A stretch of 64,000 bases of DNA, taken from positions 1-64,000 of the forward strand of contig JAFQTD010000016.1 of assembly GCA_017409215.1 (NCBI GenBank). Reading direction: 5' to 3'. Under the pieces are notes generated by a model. That model searched no databases. It saw nothing but the letters and a program-made list of their open reading frames with translations, and was not told where the DNA came from. Below are positions 45,500 through 52,938 of this stretch, one piece after another (the first letter of the stretch is position 1; each line of letters begins with the position of its first letter). This stretch comes from Alphaproteobacteria bacterium. GTDB lineage: Bacteria; Pseudomonadota; Alphaproteobacteria; Rs-D84. The position numbers were made by a program, and so were the translations under genes.

Positions 45500-46180
45500 A
45501 TGACGCGTGGAATTATATATGTAATGTGGAATGAACTGTTCCCGGAACTTGTAAAAATAGGCATAACCAAAGGCAATTCATCAACAGATGTTGAAAAACG
45601 TCGCAGAGAATTATCTTGTGGTGAAAACATGCCACAACCATTTGAAGCCAAGTTTGCAATTTGTGTTAACAATTACGAAAAAATAGAACGTATAATTCAC
45701 AAGGGGTTAACGAAATTGCGTCACAACCCACATCGGGAATTCTTTAAATTAAGTGTGGACGAAGCCATAAACCTGTTATCAGGCTATATAATCAGTGGCA
45801 GTGCCGTTGAAGTCCCAATCAAAAACTCTTTCAAATCCGATGAGAAAGCAGCAATCAAAAACATGCAAAAACAACGTGACAGCATATCGTTCCGTTCTTT
45901 AAATATACCAGTTGGCACAACATTAACGTTTGCAAACGCAAAACACCTGACAGTTAAGACAGCCAATGACGGGCGTCGCATAATTTTACCAAATGGGAAA
46001 ACCGCCACATTATCCATCGCCGCCAAAAGATTTCACATACCGTGGCAAAACCCTGTGGGAATTGTCGCTAGAAAAACAACGCACCAACATCGAAGCATAA
46101 TAAAACCGCCCAACTGGGCGGTTTGTTTTAAACGGCCTTACACAATGTACAATCCACATAAAACGGCGTCACGTTATTAG
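45500..46180 (+). CDS. T5orf172 (GIY-YIG-like) nuclease with DUF4357-like C-terminus
   Basis: 226 residues. Residues 1-90 match T5orf172/MUG113, a GIY-YIG nuclease-like domain: GIIYVMWNE, LVKIGITKG, RRRELSCGENMPQPFEA and ERIIHKGL-LRHNPHREFFKL. Residues 125-190 resemble DUF4357 (SLNIPVGTTLTF and LPNGKTATLSIAAKRF), a module found in restriction-associated proteins. The frame runs through the terminator hairpin at 46103 and overlaps the convergent HNH-like gene; an alternative frame has TAATAA at 46097-46102, so the last 25 residues may reflect a recent frameshift. It follows the lipoprotein gene closely. Confidence 0.65.
   Translation: MTRGIIYVMWNELFPELVKIGITKGNSSTDVEKRRRELSCGENMPQPFEAKFAICVNNYEKIERIIHKGLTKLRHNPHREFFKLSVDEAINLLSGYIISGSAVEVPIKNSFKSDEKAAIKNMQKQRDSISFRSLNIPVGTTLTFANAKHLTVKTANDGRRIILPNGKTATLSIAAKRFHIPWQNPVGIVARKTTHQHRSIIKPPNWAVCFKRPYTMYNPHKTASRY
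46103..46128. terminator. Hairpin terminator at the end of the T5orf172 gene
   Basis: AAACCGCCC (46103-46111) pairs with GGGCGGTTT (46116-46124), followed by GTTTTA. It lies inside the current 3' end of the T5orf172 reading frame. Confidence 0.75.
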
Positions 46181-46400
46181 GATTGTTGCATTCTGCACAC
46201 AAGGGAACAATATAAACAGTGTCATCAAAACTTTCATATTTACGCACATGCGCCCCATGCTCTGCACGTTTCGTGCAACCACAACACGCACAATAAACAG
46301 CATGGTTTCCTGTTTTCTTTTCCCAATATTCCAACCAAGATGAATACAAAAATGGCGGATTCATATTGGCCGTTCTTCTTGCATTTATTACTTTGAACAT
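46128..46400 (-). CDS. Small HNH-like zinc protein
   Basis: 90 residues. CACCGC, GAHVRK, PLCAECNN and a last CTLC give two to three CxxC knuckles. The order C-x2-C ... AHV ... C-x2-CN resembles HNH/ββα-metal endonucleases, with H in GAHV as the possible general base. Small HNH proteins like this are common in phage-derived islands. It converges with the T5orf172 gene, overlapping by 53 bases. Nuclease activity is not certain because the final conserved histidine is not evident. Confidence 0.6.
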   Translation of the reverse strand: MFKVINARRTANMNPPFLYSSWLEYWEKKTGNHAVYCACCGCTKRAEHGAHVRKYESFDDTVYIVPLCAECNNPNNVTPFYVDCTLCKAV

Positions 46401-46799
46401 AATTTTACCTCCTATTTCAAAGCATTTTCACAAAAATGGAAAATCCTTTTGCGAAATGTAAAATTATGATAAAATTACACCGTACTCGAATCGGATTTTC
46501 CGGTTTATTTTCGTCTTCGGGTTCAGCGCTAACAAAAACCCGAAGGCGGAAGTTTAAAAATCAACATATAGTTTTTATTTCCAAACTTCACATACAACAT
46601 ATTGAGAAAAAGTGCAAAAATCTAGGTATTTTTTTGCATTTTTAACACATTTTTTCCTTTACTTTTAAAAAGCTATGTTTTCCGCCCATCACAGACCTTC
46701 AACCTACTGAAAAACCAACGTTTTTTATTCGTTTTTCAACTTGACTTACCTGTGTTTGTAAGCAGTAATTGCGTAACCTTATAAACACAGGAGTAAAAC
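46401..46799. other. Regulatory intergenic region before the integration module
   Basis: No gene is seen in these 399 bases. CTTCGGGTT (46514-46522) and AACCCGAAG (46537-46545) form a strong stem. A second stem with T-run lies at about 46607-46643. A promoter (46741-46769) and an inverted repeat CTTAC/GTAAG around its spacer precede the next gene. Confidence 0.55.
46741..46769 (+). promoter_or_regulatory. Promoter of the recombinase operon
   Basis: TTGACT (46741-46746), 17-bp spacer, AGTAAT (46764-46769). CTTAC ... GTAAG inside the spacer could be an operator. AGGAG precedes ATG 46800. Confidence 0.55.
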
Positions 46800-46994
46800 A
46801 TGCCAAAATATCCAGAAATAACGGTACCATTAACCAACCGCGATGGCAACGCATTCGCCATCTTAGGACGTTGCCAAACCGCACTACGTTTGGCAAAAAA
46901 GTTAGATAAATGGCCCGAATTTTATACCCAGGCCACCAGTGGTGACTATACCACCCTACTAATTACAGTTATGAAATGGTTTACGGTGGAATAA
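46800..46994 (+). CDS. Small phage-type protein of the integration module
   Basis: 64 residues, of a short conserved type often found before DUF2924 and a serine recombinase in alphaproteobacterial phages and islands. Characteristic parts are ITVPLTNRDGNAFAILGRC and ATSGDYTTLLITVMKWF. Function unknown. It is the first gene of a three-gene operon; the next start follows its stop directly. Confidence 0.65.
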   Translation: MPKYPEITVPLTNRDGNAFAILGRCQTALRLAKKLDKWPEFYTQATSGDYTTLLITVMKWFTVE

Positions 46995-47480
46995 ATGTCA
47001 TATTATCACACATCAAAACCAGAAACATTAGCCGAACTGCGCCGACTGCCATTTGCACAGCGCGCCACCATGTGGGAAAAGTACACAGGATATACATTCC
47101 ATCGTCAAAATACTGCATTGTGGTATTACATCCAATGCGAACGCAAAAAACTTAAAATCGCAGCTAAACACATCAATAAAATTCAAACATATATCAACAA
47201 TCCAGACAAATGCCTGACACAAATACCCAAGAACCGATACAACCTACACCCAGGCAAAACGATGACCAAAGAATTTCACGGGACAACCCATAATGTATTG
47301 GTCGCTGACGGATATTTCCTGTATCACGACAAAATGTACAAAACATTATCCGCTGTTGCACGTGCAATCGCGGGCTTCAAGGTATCTGGGCCCGACTTTT
47401 TCGGCCTTGTAAAAAGGAAATCACAATGCAAAAAATTAAATGCGCAATCTATACCAGAAAATCCACAGAACATGGACTAG
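46995..47480 (+). CDS. DUF2924-family protein
   Basis: 161 residues. LRRLPFAQRATMWEKYTG at the N-terminus and LHPGKTMTKEFHGTTHNVLVADGYFLYHDKMYKTLSAVARAIAGFKVSGPDFFGL at the C-terminus match DUF2924 by arrangement (only parts quoted in order). Such proteins almost always precede a large serine recombinase and are thought to help DNA recombination. Its last 55 bases overlap the recombinase gene in another frame. Confidence 0.75.
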   Translation: MSYYHTSKPETLAELRRLPFAQRATMWEKYTGYTFHRQNTALWYYIQCERKKLKIAAKHINKIQTYINNPDKCLTQIPKNRYNLHPGKTMTKEFHGTTHNVLVADGYFLYHDKMYKTLSAVARAIAGFKVSGPDFFGLVKRKSQCKKLNAQSIPENPQNMD

Positions 47481-49000
47481 AACTAGAATTTAATTCCCTG
47501 CAAAATCAAGAAGAATCCTGTAAAGCATATATCGCATCACAGGCATTTAATGGTTGGGAATATGTCAAAACATATTCAGACGCTGCAATTTCTGGTGGCA
47601 CAATGTACCGGCCTGCATTACAACAAATGCTGACTGATATGGCACATGGATTGATAAATACAGTCGTTGTGTACAAGGTCGACCGCCTATCACGTTCCAT
47701 ACTAGATTTTCACAAAATGATGCAATATTTTGAAAAACACAATGCAAATTTTGTATCAATAACCCAATCATTTGACACATCAAATTCCATGGGCAAATTA
47801 ACACTGAACATGCTGTTGTCCTTTGCCCAATTTGAACGTGAAGTATCCAGTGAACGTGTTCGCGATAAATTATATGCCAGCAAAGCAAAAGGAATGTGGA
47901 TTGGCGGATTACCAACATTGGGGTACAATCTGGAAGACAAAAAACTGGTTATCAACCCGACCGAAGCAGAAACAGTAAAACATCTGTTTGAAAAATATCT
48001 AGAATTAGAATCTGTGGTTGAATTGGCACAATATGCACGAAAAAACGGGATAAAAAATAAATACTGGATAACACAAAACGGCACACCGCACGGTGGTGGG
48101 GAATTATACCCCAGCATTTTACATCGTCTATTGCGGGACAAAGTATACATTGGTAAAATCACACATAAAAAAACAAGTGAAGTGTTTGACGGAATACACA
48201 AACCAATAATCACCCAAGAATTGTTCGATCAAGTCCAAAAAGTACTGGAAAAGAACGCAAATCATCGCCATAAAAACACACGCAGTTCCGCAAACCTACT
48301 AAGCAGAAAATTATTTGATGTAAACGATTGCCGTTTCATAAATCAAATGACACTTAATCGCGGCAAAGGCGATAAATACTATTATGCAATCCCAGGCTTT
48401 TATATATCCGCCCCAACTGTTGATGAAATCATAAGTACTAAAATCACAGATTTTTTGAACAGCGATATGAACACGTTGCCTGAATCCGCCAAAACAATCC
48501 TGAAAAGCATCGATATAAATACAATGCTGTTTGAACGCAAACGAGAATTGTTCAGAACGCTTATTGAAAAAGTTATTTATACGGACAACTTGTTAACCAT
48601 ATACTTGAACACAACCAACGAAAATCTAACCCAATATTCAACCACAGGTTTTATAAATCAAAATTTTAACACTATGGATTATACGATCGTCAATAACACA
48701 ATCATCATAAAGGCGGCAATTATCATACGCAAAACCAATCACAACAACGCAATTACTGTAACCCACAATAACCACCTAATAATGCATGCGATTGCAACCG
48801 CATTCAAATATCGTAAAATTTATGAACAAACCGGCTCTATAACCCAAATAATGAAATCCGACAAAATATCAAACCGCACCGCATACCGCTATCTAAGTAT
48901 TGCGTACATGAATCCAAATGTATTGAACGAGATTATGGATGGCAAACTGGGGTGCAATGTTGATGAGCTGTATGCGCTGGCGGCAAAAAATCAATTATAA
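47426..49000 (+). CDS. Large serine recombinase (integrase)
   Basis: 524 residues. The resolvase domain has the catalytic serine in YTRKSTE (about residue 11), DAAISGGTMYRPALQQML and VYKVDRLSRSI; the recombinase domain follows (PSILHRLLRDKVYIGKI) and a divergent C-terminal part replaces the usual zinc ribbon. Large serine recombinases integrate and excise elements between short att sites. It starts with AAGGAA upstream of ATG 47426 and ends 170 bases from tRNA-Pro, where the attR-like repeat lies, so it is the likely integrase of the island. Confidence 0.9.
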   Translation: MQKIKCAIYTRKSTEHGLELEFNSLQNQEESCKAYIASQAFNGWEYVKTYSDAAISGGTMYRPALQQMLTDMAHGLINTVVVYKVDRLSRSILDFHKMMQYFEKHNANFVSITQSFDTSNSMGKLTLNMLLSFAQFEREVSSERVRDKLYASKAKGMWIGGLPTLGYNLEDKKLVINPTEAETVKHLFEKYLELESVVELAQYARKNGIKNKYWITQNGTPHGGGELYPSILHRLLRDKVYIGKITHKKTSEVFDGIHKPIITQELFDQVQKVLEKNANHRHKNTRSSANLLSRKLFDVNDCRFINQMTLNRGKGDKYYYAIPGFYISAPTVDEIISTKITDFLNSDMNTLPESAKTILKSIDINTMLFERKRELFRTLIEKVIYTDNLLTIYLNTTNENLTQYSTTGFINQNFNTMDYTIVNNTIIIKAAIIIRKTNHNNAITVTHNNHLIMHAIATAFKYRKIYEQTGSITQIMKSDKISNRTAYRYLSIAYMNPNVLNEIMDGKLGCNVDELYALAAKNQL

Positions 49001-49021
49001 TCCCCACGAACTGGCAGTGCG

Positions 49022-49054
49022 AAAAAGCCCATTGGATGTAAATGGGGCTTTTTT
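49022..49054 (+). terminator. Terminator of the recombinase operon
   Basis: AAAAAGCCC-ATT and AAT-GGGGCTTTTTT form a long stem ending in T6. It lies 22 bases after the recombinase stop. Confidence 0.85.
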
Positions 49055-49170
49055 ATGCATTTTTGCATCCGCAAAAACACATCCGTTTGCACACATCAAA
49101 AAACATCACCCGCAACCCCGCAGAACTCTGGGATATAAAAAATAAACGTGTGCCGAACACACGTCTATTA

Positions 49171-49189
49171 TTATCTCTGGTCGGGGCGA
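49171..49189. repeat. Right attachment site (attR-like), 19-bp direct repeat
   Basis: Identical to 33576-33594. It covers the last bases of tRNA-Pro (minus strand) and the bases just downstream. Confidence 0.75.
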
Positions 49190-49254
49190 AAGGATTCGAA
49201 CCTTCGACACCTTGGTCCCAAACCAAGTACTCTACCAGACTGAGCTACACCCCG
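49178..49254 (-). tRNA. tRNA-Pro(TGG)
   Basis: A complete cloverleaf on the minus strand: acceptor CGGGGTG/CGCCCCG, D arm TAGCTCAGTCTGGTAGAGTA, anticodon stem CTTGG/CCAAG with loop TTTGGGA (anticodon TGG), T arm with GGTTCGAATCC, encoded ACCA. A hairpin at 49146-49164 follows as terminator. The 3' part is shared with the left island edge. Confidence 0.97.
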
Positions 49255-49352
49255 AGAACGACAAGTATTATAACAACTTTTTTTTCAAATGCAACTATTA
49301 TTGTAAATTTTTATGCTTGTCTGAATGCATTAAGTTTTCTATGATATAAATA

Positions 49353-50336
49353 ATGAGAAAAAGAACCGCGATTTTTATTATCATATCAATTATTACAACG
49401 GCTGCCTGGGGCGCAACACGCGATGCGCAACTGACTGATACAACGCCATATAATTACAACTATATGTATCCGTATATGAATAATCAAATGCGTACAAACC
49501 TGAACCCTGGCACCATAAATTCGCAATCACAAAACCCAATAAATACCGTTGTTAAAACACAACAATTGTCCGGGCAACGCCGGGTTGTTGCGCGCCCACA
49601 TCTGGTGCATGGGGCGACACAAAACGCCAATTATCGGGCTGCGAATCGCCCCCTGCAAACGACCACGCAAAAAAATTCGTCTGCACGTCGGGTTGTGCCA
49701 CGCCCAAACATTGCACGCAGTTCAATGCAAGCGCCCACCGCCCGTTCCGGTGTACGTGTGTATCGTGGTCGGTCCGGTCGGGACGAAAATACACTGCAAC
49801 AACCAACAAGCACACAAGCACGAATGAGTGAGCCTGTGACAAGCCGTCAATCAAGTGTGCGCTGTATGGCAGATTATGCAGAGTGTATGAACCAATACTG
49901 CGAACGCCCAAAAACAGCATACAATCGTTGCTATTGCAGTTCAAAACTGTCACAAATCGATTATAAATATCAAAATGAAATTGATGCTCTTATCAAAAAG
50001 ATATTAACCATTCAGGGAACAAACAAGTGGACAGATGACGAAATGAACGAATACTGGATGGAAACAATGGGGAAATATAGCAACAGCAATTCATGGACGA
50101 ACATTGAAAGTGCGCTGAATATCGACTGGTCCAGTATGGAGAGTCGCGTACGCGGACAAACAGCATTTACAACAGGTCACGATTATTGTGTTCAACACCT
50201 GCGCGGTTGTTCATATATGGCATCTAATTTACGCGATGCATACAAATCCGAAATCGGTCGCGATTGCGCAGCATATGAAGAATCGCTAATCCGGTTAAAG
50301 AATGTTGCAGAAAGCCTTGTTTCATCAAATCAATAG
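49353..50336 (+). CDS. Exported cysteine-bearing protein of unknown function
   Basis: 327 residues with a signal peptide (cleavage near AAWG-ATR, residue 20). Residues 30-170 are low-complexity, rich in Asn, Gln, Thr and Arg, with repeated RRVVxRP blocks. The C-terminal half is a compact cysteine-containing domain that starts VRCMADYAECMNQYCERP and continues YCSSKLSQIDYKYQNEI. No family is recognised, but the layout fits the exported proteins at 6907 and 8138. It has no terminator before the convergent spanin genes. Confidence 0.6.
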   Translation: MRKRTAIFIIISIITTAAWGATRDAQLTDTTPYNYNYMYPYMNNQMRTNLNPGTINSQSQNPINTVVKTQQLSGQRRVVARPHLVHGATQNANYRAANRPLQTTTQKNSSARRVVPRPNIARSSMQAPTARSGVRVYRGRSGRDENTLQQPTSTQARMSEPVTSRQSSVRCMADYAECMNQYCERPKTAYNRCYCSSKLSQIDYKYQNEIDALIKKILTIQGTNKWTDDEMNEYWMETMGKYSNSNSWTNIESALNIDWSSMESRVRGQTAFTTGHDYCVQHLRGCSYMASNLRDAYKSEIGRDCAAYEESLIRLKNVAESLVSSNQ

Positions 50337-50340
50337 TTGT

Positions 50341-50538
50341 TTACTTGTTATAGGTTTCGCATAATTTATTGTGTCGATAAATATTTCGCGCCAAGTCATC
50401 ACTGATAATGTTCCAATCGCTGGTTCTGCCATAGATAGGCTGGCATACCAAACGCGCACAATCATTATTCTGCGATGGTGTATTTTTTGCGCAGGCAGTC
50501 ACGAATATAATTAGTACTGTGATTAAAAGTTTCTGCAT
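50341..50538 (-). CDS. Rz1-like outer-membrane spanin (lipoprotein)
   Basis: 65 residues with a lipoprotein signal (IFVTAC, Cys at residue 16). The mature part carries further cysteines and ends DDLARNIYRHNKLCETYNK, similar to o-spanin tails of alphaproteobacterial phages. Its start lies inside the upstream gene in another frame, overlapping it by 74 bases, the classic Rz/Rz1 arrangement. Spanins fuse inner and outer membranes in the last step of phage lysis. No holin or endolysin gene is adjacent. Confidence 0.65.
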   Translation of the reverse strand: MQKLLITVLIIFVTACAKNTPSQNNDCARLVCQPIYGRTSDWNIISDDLARNIYRHNKLCETYNK

Positions 50539-50692
50539 TTATTTTCTCTTGAATCTTGATTATTTTCAACTGATTTGCAGATTTATTTTCCTGCACTTCA
50601 ACCATAATTTGATGTCGCCCAATACGAATACCGGCAAAAAAGACAACCGATATCGCGACAATACAAAAAATAACAAAATATCGTAACTTCAT
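50465..50692 (-). CDS. Rz-like inner-membrane spanin
   Basis: 75 residues: one N-terminal membrane helix (about 5-23) and a periplasmic helical part (QENKSANQLKIIKIQEKINAE) able to form a coiled coil, as i-spanins do. Its 3' end overlaps the Rz1-like lipoprotein gene in a different frame. The pair is short compared with lambda Rz. It lies between surface-protein genes outside the mapped island, so it is either a phage remnant or a domesticated lysis pair. Confidence 0.6.
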   Translation of the reverse strand: MKLRYFVIFCIVAISVVFFAGIRIGRHQIMVEVQENKSANQLKIIKIQEKINAETFNHSTNYIRDCLRKKYTIAE

Positions 50693-50715
50693 TATTTTCC
50701 CCTTTTTTTATTCCT

Positions 50716-50752
50716 AAAAAATACCGACAATAAATCTATGTCGGTATTTTTT
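50716..50752. terminator. Bidirectional hairpin terminator
   Basis: AAAAAATACCGACA and TGTCGGTATTTTTT form a 14-bp stem with a 9-base loop. It lies between the LRR protein gene (minus strand, ends 50781) and the spanin genes. Confidence 0.85.
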
Positions 50753-50780
50753 TTTAATAATATTGAGATATACACTATAA

Positions 50781-51860
50781 CTATTTCCAGGTCGTTGGGA
50801 TATCTTCATAATCAGTCAATCCCGTACAGCCATAATACATACCATCAACAGTTGAAAAATTACCATTGGTCCAACGTGTATATAAAAACTGCATAAAGGA
50901 CTTATCTGCACTAAGAATCTTGGCAGATAATCCCGATAAATTCACACAACCTTTGAACATATTCGAGAATGTTTTCGATTGTAAATCACCACTAAGTTCG
51001 CCAAACAAATACGTCGGTATTGTTGATAAACTTGAGCAATTCTGAAATGTCTTGTAAAACAAGCCTGCTGTAAGTGTTCCTTTTAAGCCAGCAAACAGAT
51101 AGTCAGGAATCTGTTTTAGGCTGGAACAGCCATCAAACGTTGCATAAAACATATTTGATTTTGGTTGCCCGTAAACACCATCAAATAAATTATCCGATAT
51201 AGATGTTAGATTTTTACAATCTGCAAATGTAGCATAAAAATTGGGCTGAGAACCATTGTCAAGTGTACCAAAAACAGCACCCACAGAGCCATCAATCATG
51301 GCAATATTATTATTGTATTCAAAACTTACTGCAGCCGTATTTGCGGTTTTACTGTATGCACTTGCCCGACCCGTAATTTTAATTTTATATTCATCGGCAA
51401 TCTGATAATTATGTTCATATGTTGTATCTGTTGTGCCGGTTTTTGTTATGGTTTTTGTTTCTCCATCCCCCCAATCAATAACAAAATTACCCGCTGCGCT
51501 GATTTCAAAGCTAAAATATGTGGTATCGGGTGTTGTAGTTATGATAACCGCTTTCTTTACCAGTGTGTCAACAGCCTGAATAGCGACAGTGGTATCTGCC
51601 GCCTGGGTCGTGGCATATTCACCATTACCATAATCGGTTGTCTTGTTGTTATTTAGAATTTCATTCGTTGCATCTACTGCTGTCAGCAAATACTTCATAT
51701 TTGCAACAGCCTTTACATTTTGTAATTCAGGATTATAAGGCAGTTCAACCCCCCAATTGCTTTTAATTAGATTGTGAATATATTCCACATTCGCAACCTG
51801 GGCAGCATGCGCCCCAACAAAGACAAAAAATGTAAAAATCGCAATAAATATTCTTTTCAT
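50781..51860 (-). CDS. Exported LRR surface protein (BspA type) with PKD-like segment
   Basis: 359 residues from ATG 51860 (an in-frame TTG lies at 51878). A signal peptide (MKRIFIAIFTFFVFVGAHA) is followed by a helical stretch, a PKD-like beta segment (NFVIDWGDGETKTI) and LRR units with the pattern MFYATFDGCSSLKQIPDYLF. The C-terminus YYGCTGLTDYEDIPTTWK matches the protein fragment at 1-399. Such proteins are exported and often adhesive. It follows the coiled-coil exported protein by 28 bases on the same strand and is probably cotranscribed with it. Confidence 0.75.
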   Translation of the reverse strand: MKRIFIAIFTFFVFVGAHAAQVANVEYIHNLIKSNWGVELPYNPELQNVKAVANMKYLLTAVDATNEILNNNKTTDYGNGEYATTQAADTTVAIQAVDTLVKKAVIITTTPDTTYFSFEISAAGNFVIDWGDGETKTITKTGTTDTTYEHNYQIADEYKIKITGRASAYSKTANTAAVSFEYNNNIAMIDGSVGAVFGTLDNGSQPNFYATFADCKNLTSISDNLFDGVYGQPKSNMFYATFDGCSSLKQIPDYLFAGLKGTLTAGLFYKTFQNCSSLSTIPTYLFGELSGDLQSKTFSNMFKGCVNLSGLSAKILSADKSFMQFLYTRWTNGNFSTVDGMYYGCTGLTDYEDIPTTWK

Positions 51861-51888
51861 AAACGCACACTTTTTCAACCTGGTCCAA

Positions 51889-52830
51889 TTATGGCAATGC
51901 AGGCGTATCTACATACAATTTGCCACTAACCGAATATTGTCCTTGCAACGTCTGTACCGCATCCTGTGATGTACCAACAAACGCATCTGACAGATTATCA
52001 AGACGATTGTTAAGGCCGTCAAGACGATTGTTAAGGTCGTCAACCTCTGCCTTGTCTGCCTTGTTTGCGAACTGAGAATCCAAACCCTTTAACAAATCAT
52101 ACGATTGTGGCGCAACACCAGGCTGAATCAAAGTCAGGATACCATTTTCATAGGTTATCTGAATCTGTTCGCCTGCAATTTCAGACAATCTTTCTTGCAA
52201 TTCCAGAATACCGGCAGAATTTTCACCAACAACCCTATCAATTTCATCAATACGTGTCACCTCTGCGGATAAATTCGTCACATTATCTGATACAGTGGAC
52301 ACTTTTTCATCTAGGCTGGTCACAGTCTCATTTAGGCCAGTCACAGTTTCATCTAGGCCGGTCACAGTTTCATCTAGGCCAGCCACAGTTTCATCTAGGC
52401 TGCTCACAGTTTCATCTAGGCCGGTCACAGTTTTTGCGATAGTATCGCCTATTTCAGAGTATCCAACAAAATTTTCCAAGGCGGCAACACTGTCCCGAAC
52501 GACCTTTAAATCATCATCGCTTGCAACACCTGACAAGTCTGGGGTCACAGACGGCTTGGACGCAGAACCACTGATTGTACTGGCCCCGCCCAAATATTTA
52601 CCAATTGACAACCTTGAATTTGATGCAATACGTCCCACATTTGTCGCGCCATCGGCACGCACTGATGACGAACGAATATTTTTTGTTGTGTTTGCTTTGG
52701 CCGCTTGCGCCTTGTTCGAACCATCAAATGTCCCCGCCCCACCCAAAGTACGCACAGATGGTGCCGCACCCAAGGAAAATGGGATAATAGTACAAATAAG
52801 AGCAATTGCTAAATTTCTTGTGCGGTTCAT
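51889..52830 (-). CDS. Exported coiled-coil protein with heptad repeats
   Basis: 313 residues from ATG 52830, which follows GGGGGAG; an upstream in-frame start (52878) lacks such a site. Signal peptide about 1-22. The central part has the heptad TVTGLDE repeated about six times (TVSSLDE, TVAGLDE, TVTGLNE), predicting a long parallel coiled coil as in trimeric stalks. A second helical segment has NRLDGLNNRLDNLSDAF. It lies directly upstream of the LRR gene, so the two may build one surface structure. Family not recognised. Confidence 0.65.
   Translation of the reverse strand: MNRTRNLAIALICTIIPFSLGAAPSVRTLGGAGTFDGSNKAQAAKANTTKNIRSSSVRADGATNVGRIASNSRLSIGKYLGGASTISGSASKPSVTPDLSGVASDDDLKVVRDSVAALENFVGYSEIGDTIAKTVTGLDETVSSLDETVAGLDETVTGLDETVTGLNETVTSLDEKVSTVSDNVTNLSAEVTRIDEIDRVVGENSAGILELQERLSEIAGEQIQITYENGILTLIQPGVAPQSYDLLKGLDSQFANKADKAEVDDLNNRLDGLNNRLDNLSDAFVGTSQDAVQTLQGQYSVSGKLYVDTPALP
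52302..52432 (-). repeat. About six 21-bp tandem repeats encoding TVTGLDE heptads
   Basis: Units resemble TCATCTAGGCCGGTCACAGT with few changes. Each encodes one coiled-coil heptad, so repeat gain or loss lengthens or shortens the stalk in frame. Confidence 0.8.
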
Positions 52831-52910
52831 ATTGTTTTCTCCCCCTGTATTTTGTTTAATAATATCAAAAAATCGCATTTAGTGCAACAAATAAATAGTT
52901 TAAGACAACA

Positions 52911-52933
52911 TAAAACCCGCACTAAGGCGGGCC
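52911..52933 (-). terminator. Terminator of rho
   Basis: CCCGC (52916-52920) pairs with GCGGG (52927-52931); on the minus strand TTTTA follows. Confidence 0.65.
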
Positions 52934-52938
52934 TGTTT

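Larger units (their letters stand above)
33576..49189. mobile_element. Probable integrative island in tRNA-Pro, about 15.6 kb
   Basis: The element is bounded by a 19-bp direct repeat (33576-33594 and 49171-49189) formed by the tRNA-Pro 3' end. A large serine recombinase lies immediately inside the tRNA-side end, preceded by DUF2924 and a 64-residue phage-type gene, the usual alphaproteobacterial integration module. Cargo includes a RlmN/Cfr-like protein, the AlaRS-like/radical-SAM cluster, a KAP NTPase, a DUF5681-ParB methyltransferase pair, nuclease-like genes and a lipoprotein. No virion, replication or conjugation genes are seen. It is probably a satellite-like or decayed phage-derived island that accumulates defence and metabolic cargo. 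Confidence 0.7.

Noticed and set aside
46436..46645. Plus-strand 69-residue frame
   Set aside because: It runs through two strong hairpins and lacks a ribosome site.
52302..52432. CRISPR-like array
   Set aside because: Contiguous 21-bp repeats encode coiled-coil heptads in frame; no spacers.
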